64,000 bases of DNA, taken from Cycas panzhihuaensis (taxonomy: Eukaryota; Cycadophyta). Location of the stretch: the NCBI GenBank assembly GCA_023213395.1, contig CM041465.1:182535741-182599740 (forward strand), given 5' to 3'. Below the pieces are notes generated by a model, which saw nothing but the letters and a program-made list of their open reading frames with translations, did not search any database and was not told where the DNA came from. Shown piece by piece: positions 21,347-32,429 of this stretch; positions within the stretch are counted from its first letter, which is position 1; each line of letters begins with the position of its first letter. A program made the position numbers and the translations under genes.

Positions 21347-22077
21347 ATGGTCATATCATTGAAGGGAAACGTCCATCAAAGTATCGGCAGCAAACAAACT
21401 TTGCACTTATGGCTGAAGTGCTTTCTATTGATGAGCCTACTACCTTTGCAGAGGCTTCACAAAGTGATAGTTGGAAAGCTGCCATGGATGAGGAGATTCA
21501 ATCCATTCACAAGAATGGTACTTGGGACTTAATCGGTGCCCCACACAAACAGACAATCAGTTGTAAATGGGTCTACAAGACCAAATTCCATTCTGATGGG
21601 ACACTCAAGCGACATAAAGCAAGACTTGTAGCAAAGGGGTTCAAGCAAAAGGAAGGAATTGATTATGAGGAGACCTTTGCACCTGTAGCAAACATGAACA
21701 CCATCAGACTTCTCTTGGCCTTAATTGCACAATGCAAATGGCCCGTATATCAGATGGACGTGAAAAGCGCCTTCCTCAACGACGATCTTCAAGAGGAGGT
21801 ATACTTGGAGCAACCTCCTGGTTACAAGGAACAAGGCAAGGAGCATTTGGTATGTCGCCTCAAGAAGGCTTTGTATGGCTTGAAACAAGCTCCTAGGGCA
21901 TGGTACGCAAAAATCGATGAATACTTTTTGAGACATGGGTTTCATCGATCGACATCTGACCCAAACTTGTACATCAAACATGAACATCACCATGTCATTT
22001 ATATTGCCTTGTATGTAGATGACTTAGTGATCACGGGTGATGACACTAAGCTCATCAATGTTCTCCAGATGATTTGA
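21347..22077 (+). pseudogene. Element C reverse transcriptase
   Basis: The open frame 21409-22077 covers the N-terminal half of copia [74 protein letters not shown] and catalytic YVDDLVITGDD. It ends by frameshift just after the catalytic site, which removes the thumb and the link to RNase H. Confidence 0.9.
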
Positions 22078-22925
22078 AGAGAAGTTTTGAGATGACTGAT
22101 CTTGGACTTCTCCATTACTTTCTAGGCTTTGAGGTATGGCGTGACCCGAGCTATATCTTCATTTCCCAAGCAAAATATTCTTGGGACATCTTGCGAGATT
22201 CGTGATGCACGATCGCAAGAGCCGCCTACACCCATGGAGAACGGCACCAAGCTTTCTCTTAATGAGGAAGTCGAACCAACAGATTCCACTCTTTATCGAC
22301 AGTTGATTGGTAGCTTGATATATCTCACCAACACTCGTCCGGACATTTCATTTGCAGCTGGGATTTGCTCTCGCTTCATGTCTCAACCCAATCAAGCATT
22401 GGCAAGCAAAGAAAACGCATACTCAAGTATATCAAAGGAACATTGCGCTTGGACTTGAGTATGTACATAAGGAGAGCTTCACTTTGGAGGGTTCTCGATT
22501 CGATTGGGGGGATGCCGGGATAGCAGGAAATCAACCCTGTTACCGCTTTTACCCTTGGTTCAAGAACTATTTCATGGAGTTGCAAGAAGCAACCAAATGT
22601 TACCTTGTCCTCCATCAAGTAGTATAAAGTCGCAGCCAGCCTTGTGAGGCTATCCGGCTCGACGGATTCTTGGTGAGCTTGGATTTCAAGCAATGACCAA
22701 AGATTCATTGTGACAATCAGTGTCCTCAAGCTAACTAAGAATCCAGTCTTCCACGCACGGACCAAGCATATTGAAGTTCACCACCATTTCATCGTGGAGC
22801 ATGTACACGTGGTGAGATCACACTTCAATATCGACCAACCGAGCAAATAGACGGCATATATCTTTACCAAGCCACTTGGTAGAGACAAATTTGTCAAATT
22901 TAGAGATGGTCTAGAGTTCAGGCTC
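22078..22925 (+). pseudogene. Element C RNase H (frameshifted)
   Basis: 22129-22458 has LIGSLIYLTNTRPDISFA, the RT/RNase H connection. RNase H pieces follow in shifting frames, including HARTKHIEVHHHFI near 22755 and FTKPLGRDKFVKFRDGLE near 22862-22920. Confidence 0.8.
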
Positions 22926-22931
22926 AACATT

Positions 22932-22946
22932 ATAAACGATGAGGGG
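22932..22946 (+). promoter_or_regulatory. Element C polypurine tract
   Basis: Purine-rich GATGAGGGG just before the 3' LTR. Confidence 0.7.
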
Positions 22947-23489
22947 TGTTAAACCTCATGGTTTACCTTATGTTTATAATGTTAAGCTAATGTATTTTCT
23001 ATTTTTGTATTATGTGTGCACTTTTGCACTTTTGTACTTTAGGTGTAACTTTATCACTTAAGTGATAAAGTACACACCCACTTTATGTCTAGTGACATAA
23101 TGTTGTAACTTAAGGGTCAAATGACCCCCTTGCACTTTTGCTCACATGAGCTCCCAATGGACACTTGTCCTACATGCAAGCATGCATTGCATGATTGACA
23201 CTTGTCAATCATGCAATAGCCCTTGGCCTCTCATCTTCTTCTATTTAAAGAGGCCTCTCTTCATTGTTGCTCATCTAAGGTGGAGGAGCTCATTGTTATT
23301 CTGTCAGTTTGCTAATCAAGCTGAAGGATTCTTTGGTGGTTGGACTAATTCCAACCCCCCATTTCTGGTATCTTGATCTTGCTCATATTTTACTTTGTGC
23401 TCTTTATGTTTTATGCTTCATGCATTTGTAGTATTGTGCTTGTACTTATGGTCTTGGGACTAATGTGGCCTGATGCCCATTTTTTCACA
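22947..23489 (+). repeat. Element C 3' LTR
   Basis: 543 bp, nearly identical to the 5' LTR. The largest difference is a 3-4-bp change at about 23301. It repeats the hairpin at 23186-23217. Confidence 0.95.
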
Positions 23490-24606
23490 GTTTGTAATTG
23501 TTTTTCATATAAGCGTGTTTCCTTAGCTTCCAATGATTCTTCAAATAGACTGGTAAGAGCTTTCTTAGGCTCACAGTGTATGATAATAAAGAGTTGAGCT
23601 ATTAGTTCACTGCAGCTACCTTGTTCTTGTTTTGACCATTGTTCTAATGCATGTTGTCAACAAATGACTCATGCACACTATTTTTTGAACTTGGATATGT
23701 TTGTGGCTTCAAGGTAGTAATGGGAGACTATGTATTCACTTATGAAATTTATTACTTTTTAGAGATATACATGTCTTTCTATGTGCAATAACTTATACAT
23801 GCAATTTGTATATGTATTTCCAATTGTCCTTCACATGCACAAGTTGTGTATCTTCTATTTCCTTCTTTCAAAATACTTGTCTGGATCCTTTGGTTGCTGG
23901 TGCCTTGTAACGAGGAGGGCACTATTTGTCAACACTCATATGGGTTCTTTGAAATATGGTGTCCTATTAATAATGAAGGGCATGTGAGTTGCATAAGACA
24001 ACCTTCCCATAGTTAGGCTAATTTCATGCTTGTATTTTTATTCTAAACATGCCAGTGATGGTCATAGATCTGTCTATAGGAGTTGAGGAAGATGAAGGCC
24101 CGATTGGGAGATGAGATGCTCTAAAAACATAGATTGATGGGCGACAATTTTTTCTTTAACAAAATATTTTTTAATGGCTAACAATTCTTCCCTTTCCTAC
24201 CTTAGCACAAATGTTCAAGGGTTTCTCCTTTCATATGTAATCCTAGATTGTGGAACATGGGTTAAGACCCAATATGGATTAATTTGTATTTCTTGTTAGT
24301 CCACCTTATGGTTCCTCTAGAAACTTTGCTTGTATCATGGATTTATGCATTGTCACTGACCCATATTTTAGCATCACATTGGTTTTTATCCTTTTTCAAT
24401 TTGACATTAACTTTGAGAGCCTTAGATCCTATGATGGAACTCTTTGTGGACTACCACTATTGTCCTGAAGGAAATCTTGCCAAGAAATAGAGAATAAAAA
24501 ATATTTTTTAAGAAATTTTCCCTCTTTCCAACTTTATAACTTTTGTAGTGAATAGCCACTCGACATCTACAAATTTGAGACTTTTACCATTTTTAAATGA
24601 TCAATA
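23490..24606. other. Unassigned sequence between elements C and D
   Basis: Starts with the C target duplication and ends with the D target duplication. Short frames at 23781-23987 and 24284-24490 are AT-rich, without a recognised domain, and not called. Confidence 0.3.
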
Positions 24607-25160
24607 TGTGAAAAGAGGCTAGATGGCCTCAACAGTCCCAAGATCTAGAAACTAGGATCACTCTAGTTCTAGAAAGCAACAAATGCTAACAAGTATAATA
24701 TTCTCAAGGTAAATAGAAAGCAAAGAGACAAAGCATAAATGAAGGAGCAAGAGAAAATGATACCCAATATGTGGAGTTGGAATTGGTCCAACCTCCAAAG
24801 AATAACCAGTTTGATTAGCAAACCGACAAAGATAACAATACACCCAACTCTCTTATGAGACAATGAGAAGAGGTTTCATTATATAGAGTGAGATGAGAGA
24901 CCTAAGGCCTTGGATGTTTGACAAGTGTCAAACATCCAAGATACATGCCTTTCATGTTGGACATGTGTCCTTTTGGGCTCTCATGTGAGCAAAAATGCAT
25001 GAGGGTCCATTTGACCCTTTAGTGACAACGTTGTGTCACTAGAAAGAATGTGGATGTGCACTTTATCACTTAAGTGATAAGTCACCCCTAAAGTAAAAAG
25101 TACACATATTACATGAAAATTAAAGTACAATATCTTAACATGTAAACATAAGGTTTAACA
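24607..25160 (-). repeat. Element D 3' LTR
   Basis: 554 bp, TGTGAAAAG to AGGTTTAACA on the plus strand. The U3 part carries a TATA-like box (24878-24885), a 15-bp hairpin (24909-24940) and an 18-nt palindrome (25063-25080), all with counterparts in C. Confidence 0.92.
24909..24940. promoter_or_regulatory. 15-bp perfect hairpin upstream of the LTR TATA box (element D)
   Basis: Arms CTTGGATGTTTGACA and TGTCAAACATCCAAG flank a 2-nt loop. Compared with C, three stem positions differ and all three are compensated on the other arm. It is 23 nt from the TATA-like box, against 24 nt in C. Confidence 0.6.
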
Positions 25161-25173
25161 CCCTCCCTCATCG
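25161..25173 (-). promoter_or_regulatory. Element D polypurine tract
   Basis: The minus strand reads CGATGAGGGAGGG next to the 3' LTR. Confidence 0.75.
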
Positions 25174-25186
25174 TTACAATGTTAAG

Positions 25187-25942
25187 TCAGACACCAAGAC
25201 CATCTCTGAATTTTACAAACTTTTCTCTACCAAGAGGCTTGGTAAAGATGTCTGCTGTCTGCCCCTCTATAGATCTGTACTGGAGGTTGATCTCACCATT
25301 CTGTACATGCTCTCTGATGAAGTGATGGCGAACCTCGATGTGTTTTGTCTGCGCATAAAAGACTGTATTCTTAGCTAACTTGAGCACATTTTGATTGTTG
25401 CAATGTATCCTGGTGGGGTGACCCTGTTCAAGTCCAAGTTCCCCAAGAATCCGTCATAGCCAGATAGCCTCACAAGCTACGCTGACTACAGCTTTGTACT
25501 TTGCTTCGGTGGAGGACAAGGTAAAATTGGGTTGCTTCTTGCAACTCCACGAAACAACTGCTGAACCAAGGGAAAAATAGTATCCCGAGGTTGATTTCCT
25601 GCTATCTTGGCAACCTGCCCAATCAGAATCTGAGAACCCTTCAAGATTGAAGTTCTCATTATGTGCATACTCAAGGCCATGCTGCAATGTGCCTTTGATG
25701 TACTTAAGTATGCGTTTGGATGCATTCCAGTGTATCTGATTGGGTTGAGACATGTAACGTGAGCAAATCCCAACAGCAAATGAAATGTCCGGTCGAGTGT
25801 TGGTGAGATAAATGAGACTTCCAATCAACTGCTGGTAAAGTGTGGGATCTGCCGGTGCAACTTCCTCATTGAGAGTAAGCTTAGATCCATTCTCCATGGG
25901 TGTAGGTGCTGGTTTGCAGTTGTGCATCCTGAACCACTGCAA
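25187..25942 (-). pseudogene. Element D RNase H
   Basis: 25454-25942 is open for 162 codons: LIGSLIYLTNTRPDISFAVG, then RNase H with FSDSDWAGC, SGYYFSLGSAVVSW and LSSTEAKYKAV. A stop separates it from 25187-25387 (HARTKHIEVRHHFIREH, IFTKPLGREKFVKF). The acidic residues of the first two catalytic motifs are intact. Only one or two lesions interrupt the domain. Confidence 0.85.
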
Positions 25943-26760
25943 AATATCCCAATAATATTTCGCTTGGGAGATGAAAATATAGCCTGGCTATTGCCATATC
26001 TCAAAGCCTAAAAAATAATGGAGAAGTCCAAGATCTGTCATCTCGAAACTTCTCTTCAAGTCATCTTGGAGAATGTGAATCATGTTAGTGTCACTACCAG
26101 TGATCACTAAGTCATCTACATACAAGGCAACAAAAATTACATGGTTTTTTCATGTTTTATATACAGATTAGGATCTGAAGTAGATCGATGAAACCCGTGT
26201 TTCAAGAAGTAGTCATCGATCTTTGAGTACCATGCTCTTGGAGCTTGCTTCAAGCCATATAACGCCTTTTTTAGGCCTTATACTTTGTATCCGGGAGGTT
26301 GCTCGAAATATACCTCCTCTTGAAGATCGCCATTAAGAAAGGCGCTCTTCACGTCCATCTGATAAACTGGCCATTTGCATTGAGCAACTAAGGCCAAGAT
26401 GAGTCTGATGGTGTTCATGTTCGCCACTGGTGCAAAAGTTTCCTCATAGTCTATGCCTCCTTTTTGTTTAAATCCTTTTGCCACAAGGCGGGCCTTCTGC
26501 CGTTTAAGTGAACCATCAGAATGGAATTTGGTCTTGTAGACCCATTTGCAACTGATTGCCTATTTGTGTTTAGGCAATTCAACCAAATTCCAAGTACCAT
26601 TCTTTTCAATAGAATGGATTTCTTCATCCATGGCAGCCTTCCAATTTTCATTTTTAGAAGTCTCCTCAAAAGTGGAAGCCTCATCAACACAAAGCACTTC
26701 AGCCATAAATGCATAATTGGTTTGCTGCCGATACTTAGATGGACGTTTTCGTTCAATGAT
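25943..26760 (-). pseudogene. Element D reverse transcriptase (frameshifted)
   Basis: 26278-26484 gives KGFKQKGGIDYEETFAP, MDVKSAFLNGDLQEEV and QPPGY, then a frameshift. YVDDLVITG is readable on the minus strand near 26105-26125. The N-terminal part (WLPWMKKSI-type shifted frame, 26451-26756) is out of frame with the rest. Confidence 0.85.
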
Positions 26761-26824
26761 GTGACCGTCCTGAACTGTTTGTGTGTACCATTTGGGTAAC
26801 TTTTGAATCGAAGTTACTTGAACC

Positions 26825-27683
26825 TCAAGATCTTACAGTCTCGAGTGGTTGGTCAATGTAAGATGTGCTTGGATCAAGTGGAGCAAATTCATTGAAGTAG
26901 ACGGTCCAAGAAAGTGTATGATGTACATGGTGTAGAAGATTGAGAGGGAAGGAAAGCCTCAACAATCTTCTTGCCTTTGTCAATGGGAAGTTGCATGGAT
27001 GTTGTTTGCAACTCCTTGTGATCTTCTTCAACAAAGATGACATCTCTTGAGAGATGCATTTTCTTCCCTATGGGATCATACAACTTGTAGGCTTTGCTGT
27101 GAATGGCATATCCTACAAAGATGCATTTCAGACTATGCTTGTCTAATTTCTTCCTTTGCTGATCGGGAATGTGCATATAAGCAGTGCACCCAAAAGTCCT
27201 CAAATGGCTGATAGTAGGCTTTTTGCCAAACCATACCTCCTCGGGTGTCATGTTGGTGATTGTTGTAGTAGGACTGCGATTGGCTACATAGGCAGCTGTG
27301 TGAAATGCTTCTGCCCAGTAAGCTCGAGTGAGTCCTTGTGCATGCATCATAGCTTTGGCTTTATTGGCCAAAGTTCTGTTCATCCATTCGAAGACTCCAT
27401 TTTGTTGAGGAGTGTGAGGTATAGTCAGTTGTCTCTGAATGCCGTTATCCTTGCAGTATTGGGTGAATTCATTTGATGTAAATTCACCTCCATTGTCTGT
27501 TCTTAATGTTTTGATTGAATGGCCAGACTCATTTTCCACTTCAAGCTTGAATTCTTTAAACTTGGAAAATGCTTCAGATTTGTGTTTGATGAAATAGACC
27601 CAAACTTTGTGAGAAAAGTCATCAATGAAGGAGATGTAATACAAAGCTCCTCCAAAAGATGATGTGGACCTATGTCCACACAA
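26825..27683 (-). CDS. Element D integrase core ORF (partial Pol)
   Basis: 264 codons open at 26889-27683, starting just after the first Asp motif. It holds FIDDFSHKVWVYF, TDNGGEF (second Asp) and NGVFEWMNRT, where the catalytic Glu is kept but Trp replaces a usual Arg. The copia C-terminal region follows (CIFVGYAIHSKAYKLYDP). A frameshift near 27690 separates it from the zinc-binding domain. Confidence 0.88.
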
Positions 27684-27689
27684 CCGAAT

Positions 27690-28098
27690 GTACTAGCTAC
27701 GAGGATGTGATGCACGCCACACTTTGCCTTCAGTGGAACCAAGAAGCGATTTGCCGAGTTCCCATAATGCACGCTTCGCAAAGACATTTTGTTCCATAAA
27801 TCTTAGGAAGCCCATGTACCATGTTCTTGTTGATCATCTGCCTCAAATTGTCTAAGCTCAAATGGCCTAGACGTTGATGCCAAAGTTGCATCTTGGACAA
27901 GTAAGGAGTGAAAATGGAACCAGAGTAAGCAGAATCAAGTGTTATATTATTTGCATCCAACTTGTAGAGGCCTTGATCCTCATAGCCAACATCTACCACT
28001 TGGTCTTCTTTGTCACTGATTATACATTTCCCGTTTTTTAATAATACACTCATCTGTTGCTTGTCCAACTTGTTAACAGATAGTAAGTTTTTGTCCAT
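27690..28098 (-). CDS. Element D integrase zinc-binding domain (partial Pol)
   Basis: The frame reads NLLSVNKLDKQQMSVL, then LWHQRLGHLSLDN and CLCEACIMG, a complete HHCC domain (both His present, unlike C). It shifts frame after CIMGTRQ. Confidence 0.85.
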
Positions 28099-28345
28099 TG
28101 AAGGTATTAAATAGGCATTGCCATCGGGAAATGAGGAGGAAGGATTTGATGAAGAAGAAAATGGAGTTATTGTGCCTACTCCGTAAATTTTGATGATTGA
28201 TTATTCCCAAAGGTCACTGATTGACCTTTGCCTTCCTTGATGTTGGTGAGGAGCTCTTCACTTCCGGTCATGTGTTGTGAAGCTCCAGAATCAATAATCC
28301 AAGTTTCATCAACCTTGGATGTCTGATATGCACAAAACAGTTTGT
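28099..28345 (-). pseudogene. Element D protease
   Basis: The minus-strand frame around 28262-28330 reads ETWIIDSGASQHMTGS, an intact copia aspartic protease site. Downstream the frame meets a stop near 28200 before reaching integrase. Confidence 0.75.
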
Positions 28346-29341
28346 CTTCATCTGCAAACTGATTAGAGTGGCGTTGATTGCCACCTCTGAAACCCCCCCT
28401 TCCTCTTTGACCTCCTCGATAGGCACCTCGATTTGGTCGAGGGGGTTGCTGCTGTTGTTGTTGTTGCTGCTGAAACCTTTGCTGGTACTGCTAACGTGGC
28501 TGCTACTGTCGTTGATTCGGATGACGTGGTCGCCATCTGCCGGGCGATTTGCTTGCTTTTTTGACAATCGGTGCTATGTGGCGGGTTTGCCACAATAATG
28601 ACATACAACATTGGTCCTTGAAGACCCTATGTTCATCTTCCCAAACCGCTTAAGAGTGCAGTTTGGGTTGTCTTGCTTGGCCTTTGAATTTGCTGTGAAT
28701 GCACCTGATGTAGATGGTTCCTCCTCATTATCTTTAGTGTAGATTTGTTCTTCTTGAAGTAGCAGACTTTCAAATTCATTGAATGTCATAGTTTTGAGAG
28801 AACCATCTCTTGTAGTAAACGAAATGAAGCCATTGTAGTCCTGGGGTAAAGCTTTGATGATGGATGTAATCAATTCATCTCTTGTAGCTGGGCTACCAAG
28901 TGTATTCAATTCATTACATACCTCCTTGATGGAGGAAAGAAAAGCCGACATAGGCTTGACAAACTTAACAGAATACAATTTTGCCTTAACCATTAAAATG
29001 CGAACTTCATCTCGCCTTTCATACAATGAGGACAAAGTGTCCCAAGCTTCCTTAGAAGTTTTAGCACAAGCAATATTCTGATCTACATGAACATCAACAA
29101 TCATGTGAAGAAATGCCAAAGCGATTTCATCTTTGGCTTCCTAAGTAGCAAGTAAAGCATCATCAGGTTGCACAGTAACATTTCCATTGATAACAGGTGC
29201 TGGTCGAGGTAATCTCCCAGAAACATAACTCCAAAATTCGTTCATGATCAACAAATTCTGAGTGAGTCTCTTCCATTCTTGATAATTATCTTGTCCTGTT
29301 AATCTAATGGTGCATGCATTTAGCATGTTTATAGTAGCCAT
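28346..29341 (-). pseudogene. Element D gag
   Basis: Starts MATINMLNACTIRLTG at 29341. One in-frame TAG near 29141-29143 separates the first 66 codons from the rest (28574-29119; SKEAWDTLSSLYERRDEVRIL, LPQDYNGFI). The knuckle CHYCGKPA at about 28595 is followed by a frameshift and an RG-rich tail (RGGQRGRGGFRGG, about 28385-28430). It is the most complete copia gag here. Confidence 0.87.
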
Positions 29342-31590
29342 GTTTCAGTTATAAAAGCTTGAAGCTAGCAGATAACCTGGAAACTCAAAGCTTTCGTCGC
29401 TTAAGTTCTAACTTCTAACAGAACCAACAGTCTTGATCTTACTAGAAAATCCAACAACTGAATGGAATGATGAGGGGTGGAGGACTAGGCTATGGAGTTG
29501 GTCCAACTCTGATCTTATAGAGGAGATCCAACAGTTGGCCAAGTTAAATCTAGGACAAGGCAGGTAGGGTTGATCTGCATGGACGTACCATGCTTTCCCT
29601 GGGATTCTCAGCCCCAATAACACCCTTTTTGAACCTTCTTTCTCTCAAGCAACCTTAATTGACATGCACTGACCATACGGTCGATTGGTCCCCTAGGGAA
29701 TGCACCAAGCTTAAGGTTAATTTAGAGGCAAGGTTTGAACCTTTTTCGGGCCTCTCCAACAAGATTTTAAGTTACTTTTTAGCAGTTTTTAAAGTGAACT
29801 TAGATTTCTTTTTGCTTGAAAAATATACTTATGAGAATGCTTTGATTAAGCTTTACAATGAAAGTGGCTTCAAGAGGAAGCAATGTAAGTACACCAATAT
29901 GAACACTAGAAGTGTTTTTACAATGAGCACTTTAATGAAAATGTAGTGCTTTGTTGATCCAAGTAAGAAACCAAATGCTTGATTACAATAAGTTTTGTAA
30001 AGTACTTTTTGAAAAAGAGCTTAAGTACTGAATGAAGTAAGGCAAAACTTGTGATGAAGATACAAGTGGGTTTCTTTTAATGCTGAAAAAGTGAAGGTAA
30101 GAAAACCACTTGCATGAAAATGGACATCAAGCACCAAGTGTTGGGACTTTAAACTAGTCCCAACGATCAAAAGGAGAAGTGATTTTTATTAAGTACAAAA
30201 TGTTTTGAGCCCTCTTTGAGACTAAGGGCATTAGGTCACCATGCAAGGTGTCTTAAAAGTGTTTTAAAAATTAGTGATAAATATCACTTTTCAATATGAA
30301 AACACTTAAAATCACTTCACTTAAAGTCAATTAACACTTGTTCAAAATTAATTAAGTGTTAAAAAAAACTTTTAAGAGCCAAAAACATAGGCTAAAATTT
30401 GAATTTTTTTTGCAACTTGAACACTAAGGACACCACGCAGGGAGCCTTTTAAAACATTAAAGCAAAAGTATTTTTGAGTCTCCAGATAAGTGAGTTCAAG
30501 TTAGTATTGGTGATTTAATGAAATCACTCGATACTTAGAAGATTTTTAGCTTCAAAAATACAAAAAAAGATGTTTTTTCTCTTAATAAATTTAAGCTAAG
30601 GTCACTATGCAAAGTGCCTTGATTTGTAAAATTGACTTAATAAAAAGAAGAAAATCACTTTTAATGTAGAGAAATACTTGAAAGAGACTTGATTTAGTCT
30701 TAAATAAAGTCAGAAAATAAAAAATCACTAAATACCCTTTTAATTTTGGGTTAAAAAGTGATTTTTTGATGATTAAATGACTTTAGAAAGGACTTTAGAG
30801 TAACTTAAGTTATAAAAAAGGGAATATTCATTGAATATTCCTTATTTTATAACCCAAAGTTCAAAATCTAAAGTATCAAAAAGTGATTTTTGAAAAAAAT
30901 TAAGAAAAAAATCCGAATTTTGAAACACGCTGAACGGCGGCGGAGGTTGGGCGGCGGCCGTGGAGATTTAGATGTTCGGATCTCCTCACTGAGAGCTTGG
31001 TTCGGGCTGAAATTTCAGCCACAAGGGCGCAGTACCCATACCAATGTTCCTCAGAAGTTTCAGAGCCTGAGACTGATTATTGAGAGAGAACTGAGTTTCT
31101 GAAGTTTATGGAGGGCTCATCCACTTTGTGAAGAAACCGGGCACCAGATGGTGTGGGTTTCAAAACCCTGCAACAATCACTGAACTTCTTCTTTGAACTG
31201 TCCTCCAGTTGTTTACAGTGTCAGATTTTGGACAACAAGCTTACTATGAGTAAAAATGAGTGAACTAACTGAGTTTTTGATGAAAAAATTCATTAAAAAT
31301 AGTGAAAAATGCCTCTGCACAGCTAAGTATCTTCACAGATCAATTTCAGATTATAGATTATAACTTAAGAGCTGATTTTCAGTAAAAAACACACTGAATA
31401 CAAACAACACTAAGGGTTTTGAGTTCCTTAGTGGGGTTTGAGGGCTGAAAATGGCCCAGAAATAGTTCACTGCTTGCAAAAGGTTTAAAAACTTGAAACA
31501 GACTTCATTAAAGAGTTTCAGTGAGCTGCATAATATGCTAGCACCTGAACTATGAAAAAACCATGAAAAACGTGAGTACTGACAGCATAA
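29342..31590 (-). other. Element D leader
   Basis: About 2.2 kb without a gene. It contains the conserved hairpin (29685-29708) and a block before gag shared with C. At about 30230-30620 there are two or three diverged copies of a CACC(T)TGCATGGTGACC-like motif among A-rich runs. A short GC-rich patch (CGGCGGCGG-like, about 30930-30965) stands out. No PBS was recognised at its outer end. Confidence 0.55.
29685..29708 (-). promoter_or_regulatory. Conserved leader hairpin with palindromic loop (element D copy)
   Basis: The minus strand has stem TTGGT / ACCAA and the loop palindrome CCCTAGGG at 29691-29698, about 345 nt upstream of gag. The same structure occurs in A and C. Confidence 0.55.
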
Positions 31591-31919
31591 CAATACAGCT
31601 CCAACTTTCTCTTATGAGACAATGAGAAGAGGTCTCATTATATAGAGTGAGATGAGAGACCTAAGGCCTTGGATGTTTGACAAGTGTCAAACATCCAAGA
31701 TACATGCCTTACATGTTGGACATGTGTCCTTTTGGGCTCTCATGTGACCAAAAATGCATGAGGGTCCATTTGACCCTTTGGTGACAACGTTGTGTCACTA
31801 GAAAGAATGTGGATGTGCACTTTATCACTTAAGTGATAAGTCACCCCTAAAGTAAAAAGTACACATATTACATGAAAATTAAAGTACAATATCTTAACAT
31901 GTAAACATAAGGTTTAACA
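31570..31919 (-). repeat. Element D 5' LTR, truncated or chimeric
   Basis: From 31919 inward it matches the 3' LTR closely to about 31595, weakly to about 31570, then not at all. The U5 part and PBS are missing. The boundary bases (CTGACAG, ATAACAAT, AGCTCC) resemble the C LTR as much as D's own. Confidence 0.75.
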
Positions 31920-32429
31920 CAATATGAGGCCCAAAATTTGTACACAAAACCTGCAAAATGTAAAGAAAATAGTTCCACTATATGTTGGAAAAATCAATGA
32001 GGAAAAGACGAGCTCAACTTCCTTTCTTGGCTTTTATGTATCTGAGTTACTATAAGATTTAGGGTCTTGGTTTCATAAGTGTTTGGTAATTAGGTTTTAG
32101 GTAGGCCCATTGTTCTTTTCTTTGTCGAAAATAGTGATTCTATAAATAGGAAATATTGCAATCATGATACAACAAAAATGGTAGGGGAGAGATTGTCATC
32201 CCCTCCATTTGCATAAATGATACTAACACCATGCGCCAAAGGCATGAATAAAAGACCATAATATTACATAATTACATACCCTCAAGGGGTGTACCAAAAA
32301 AACTAAAGCATTACATGCACATATGGCCAGGAGAGACTTGAGCATTTTGAACTTGCTCCCATCCATTGTCCATTGGGGGACAAGCTGCATAGCCCCAACC
32401 ATCATCACCCTTATCTAAACAGTCTTCTT
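31920..32429. other. Unassigned spacer between elements D and E
   Basis: Contains a TATA-like CTATAAATAGG near 32150 but no recognisable gene. It ends with the E target duplication CTTCT. Confidence 0.25.

Larger units (their letters stand above)
15780..23489 (+). mobile_element. Element C: young Ty1/copia retrotransposon with broken ORFs
   Basis: LTRs at 15780-16319 and 22947-23489 differ at only about 6-8 sites plus one short indel by eye. A perfect TSD, GTTTG, is at 15775-15779 and 23490-23494. PBS and polypurine tract sit next to the LTRs. The long leader (about 2.5 kb) contains a tandem array. Gag, protease, integrase, RT and RNase H follow in copia order with several frameshifts. Element D is a diverged member of the same family in the opposite orientation. 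Confidence 0.95.
24607..31919 (-). mobile_element. Element D: young Ty1/copia retrotransposon, damaged 5' LTR
   Basis: A 7.3-kb element on the minus strand. TSD CAATA is at 24602-24606 and 31920-31924. The left LTR (24607-25160) is complete. The right LTR matches it only from about 31570 to 31919. Where they align they differ at about 4 of 310 sites. Pol is better preserved than in C, with long open frames for integrase and RNase H and an intact protease active site. LTRs and proteins show it is in the same family as C. Confidence 0.93.

Noticed and set aside
24537-24552. TTTTGTAGTG as the right end of a 23-kb CACTA element starting at 1575
   Set aside because: The flanking triplet differs (AAT against TAT), subterminal motifs are missing, and no transposase is seen between.
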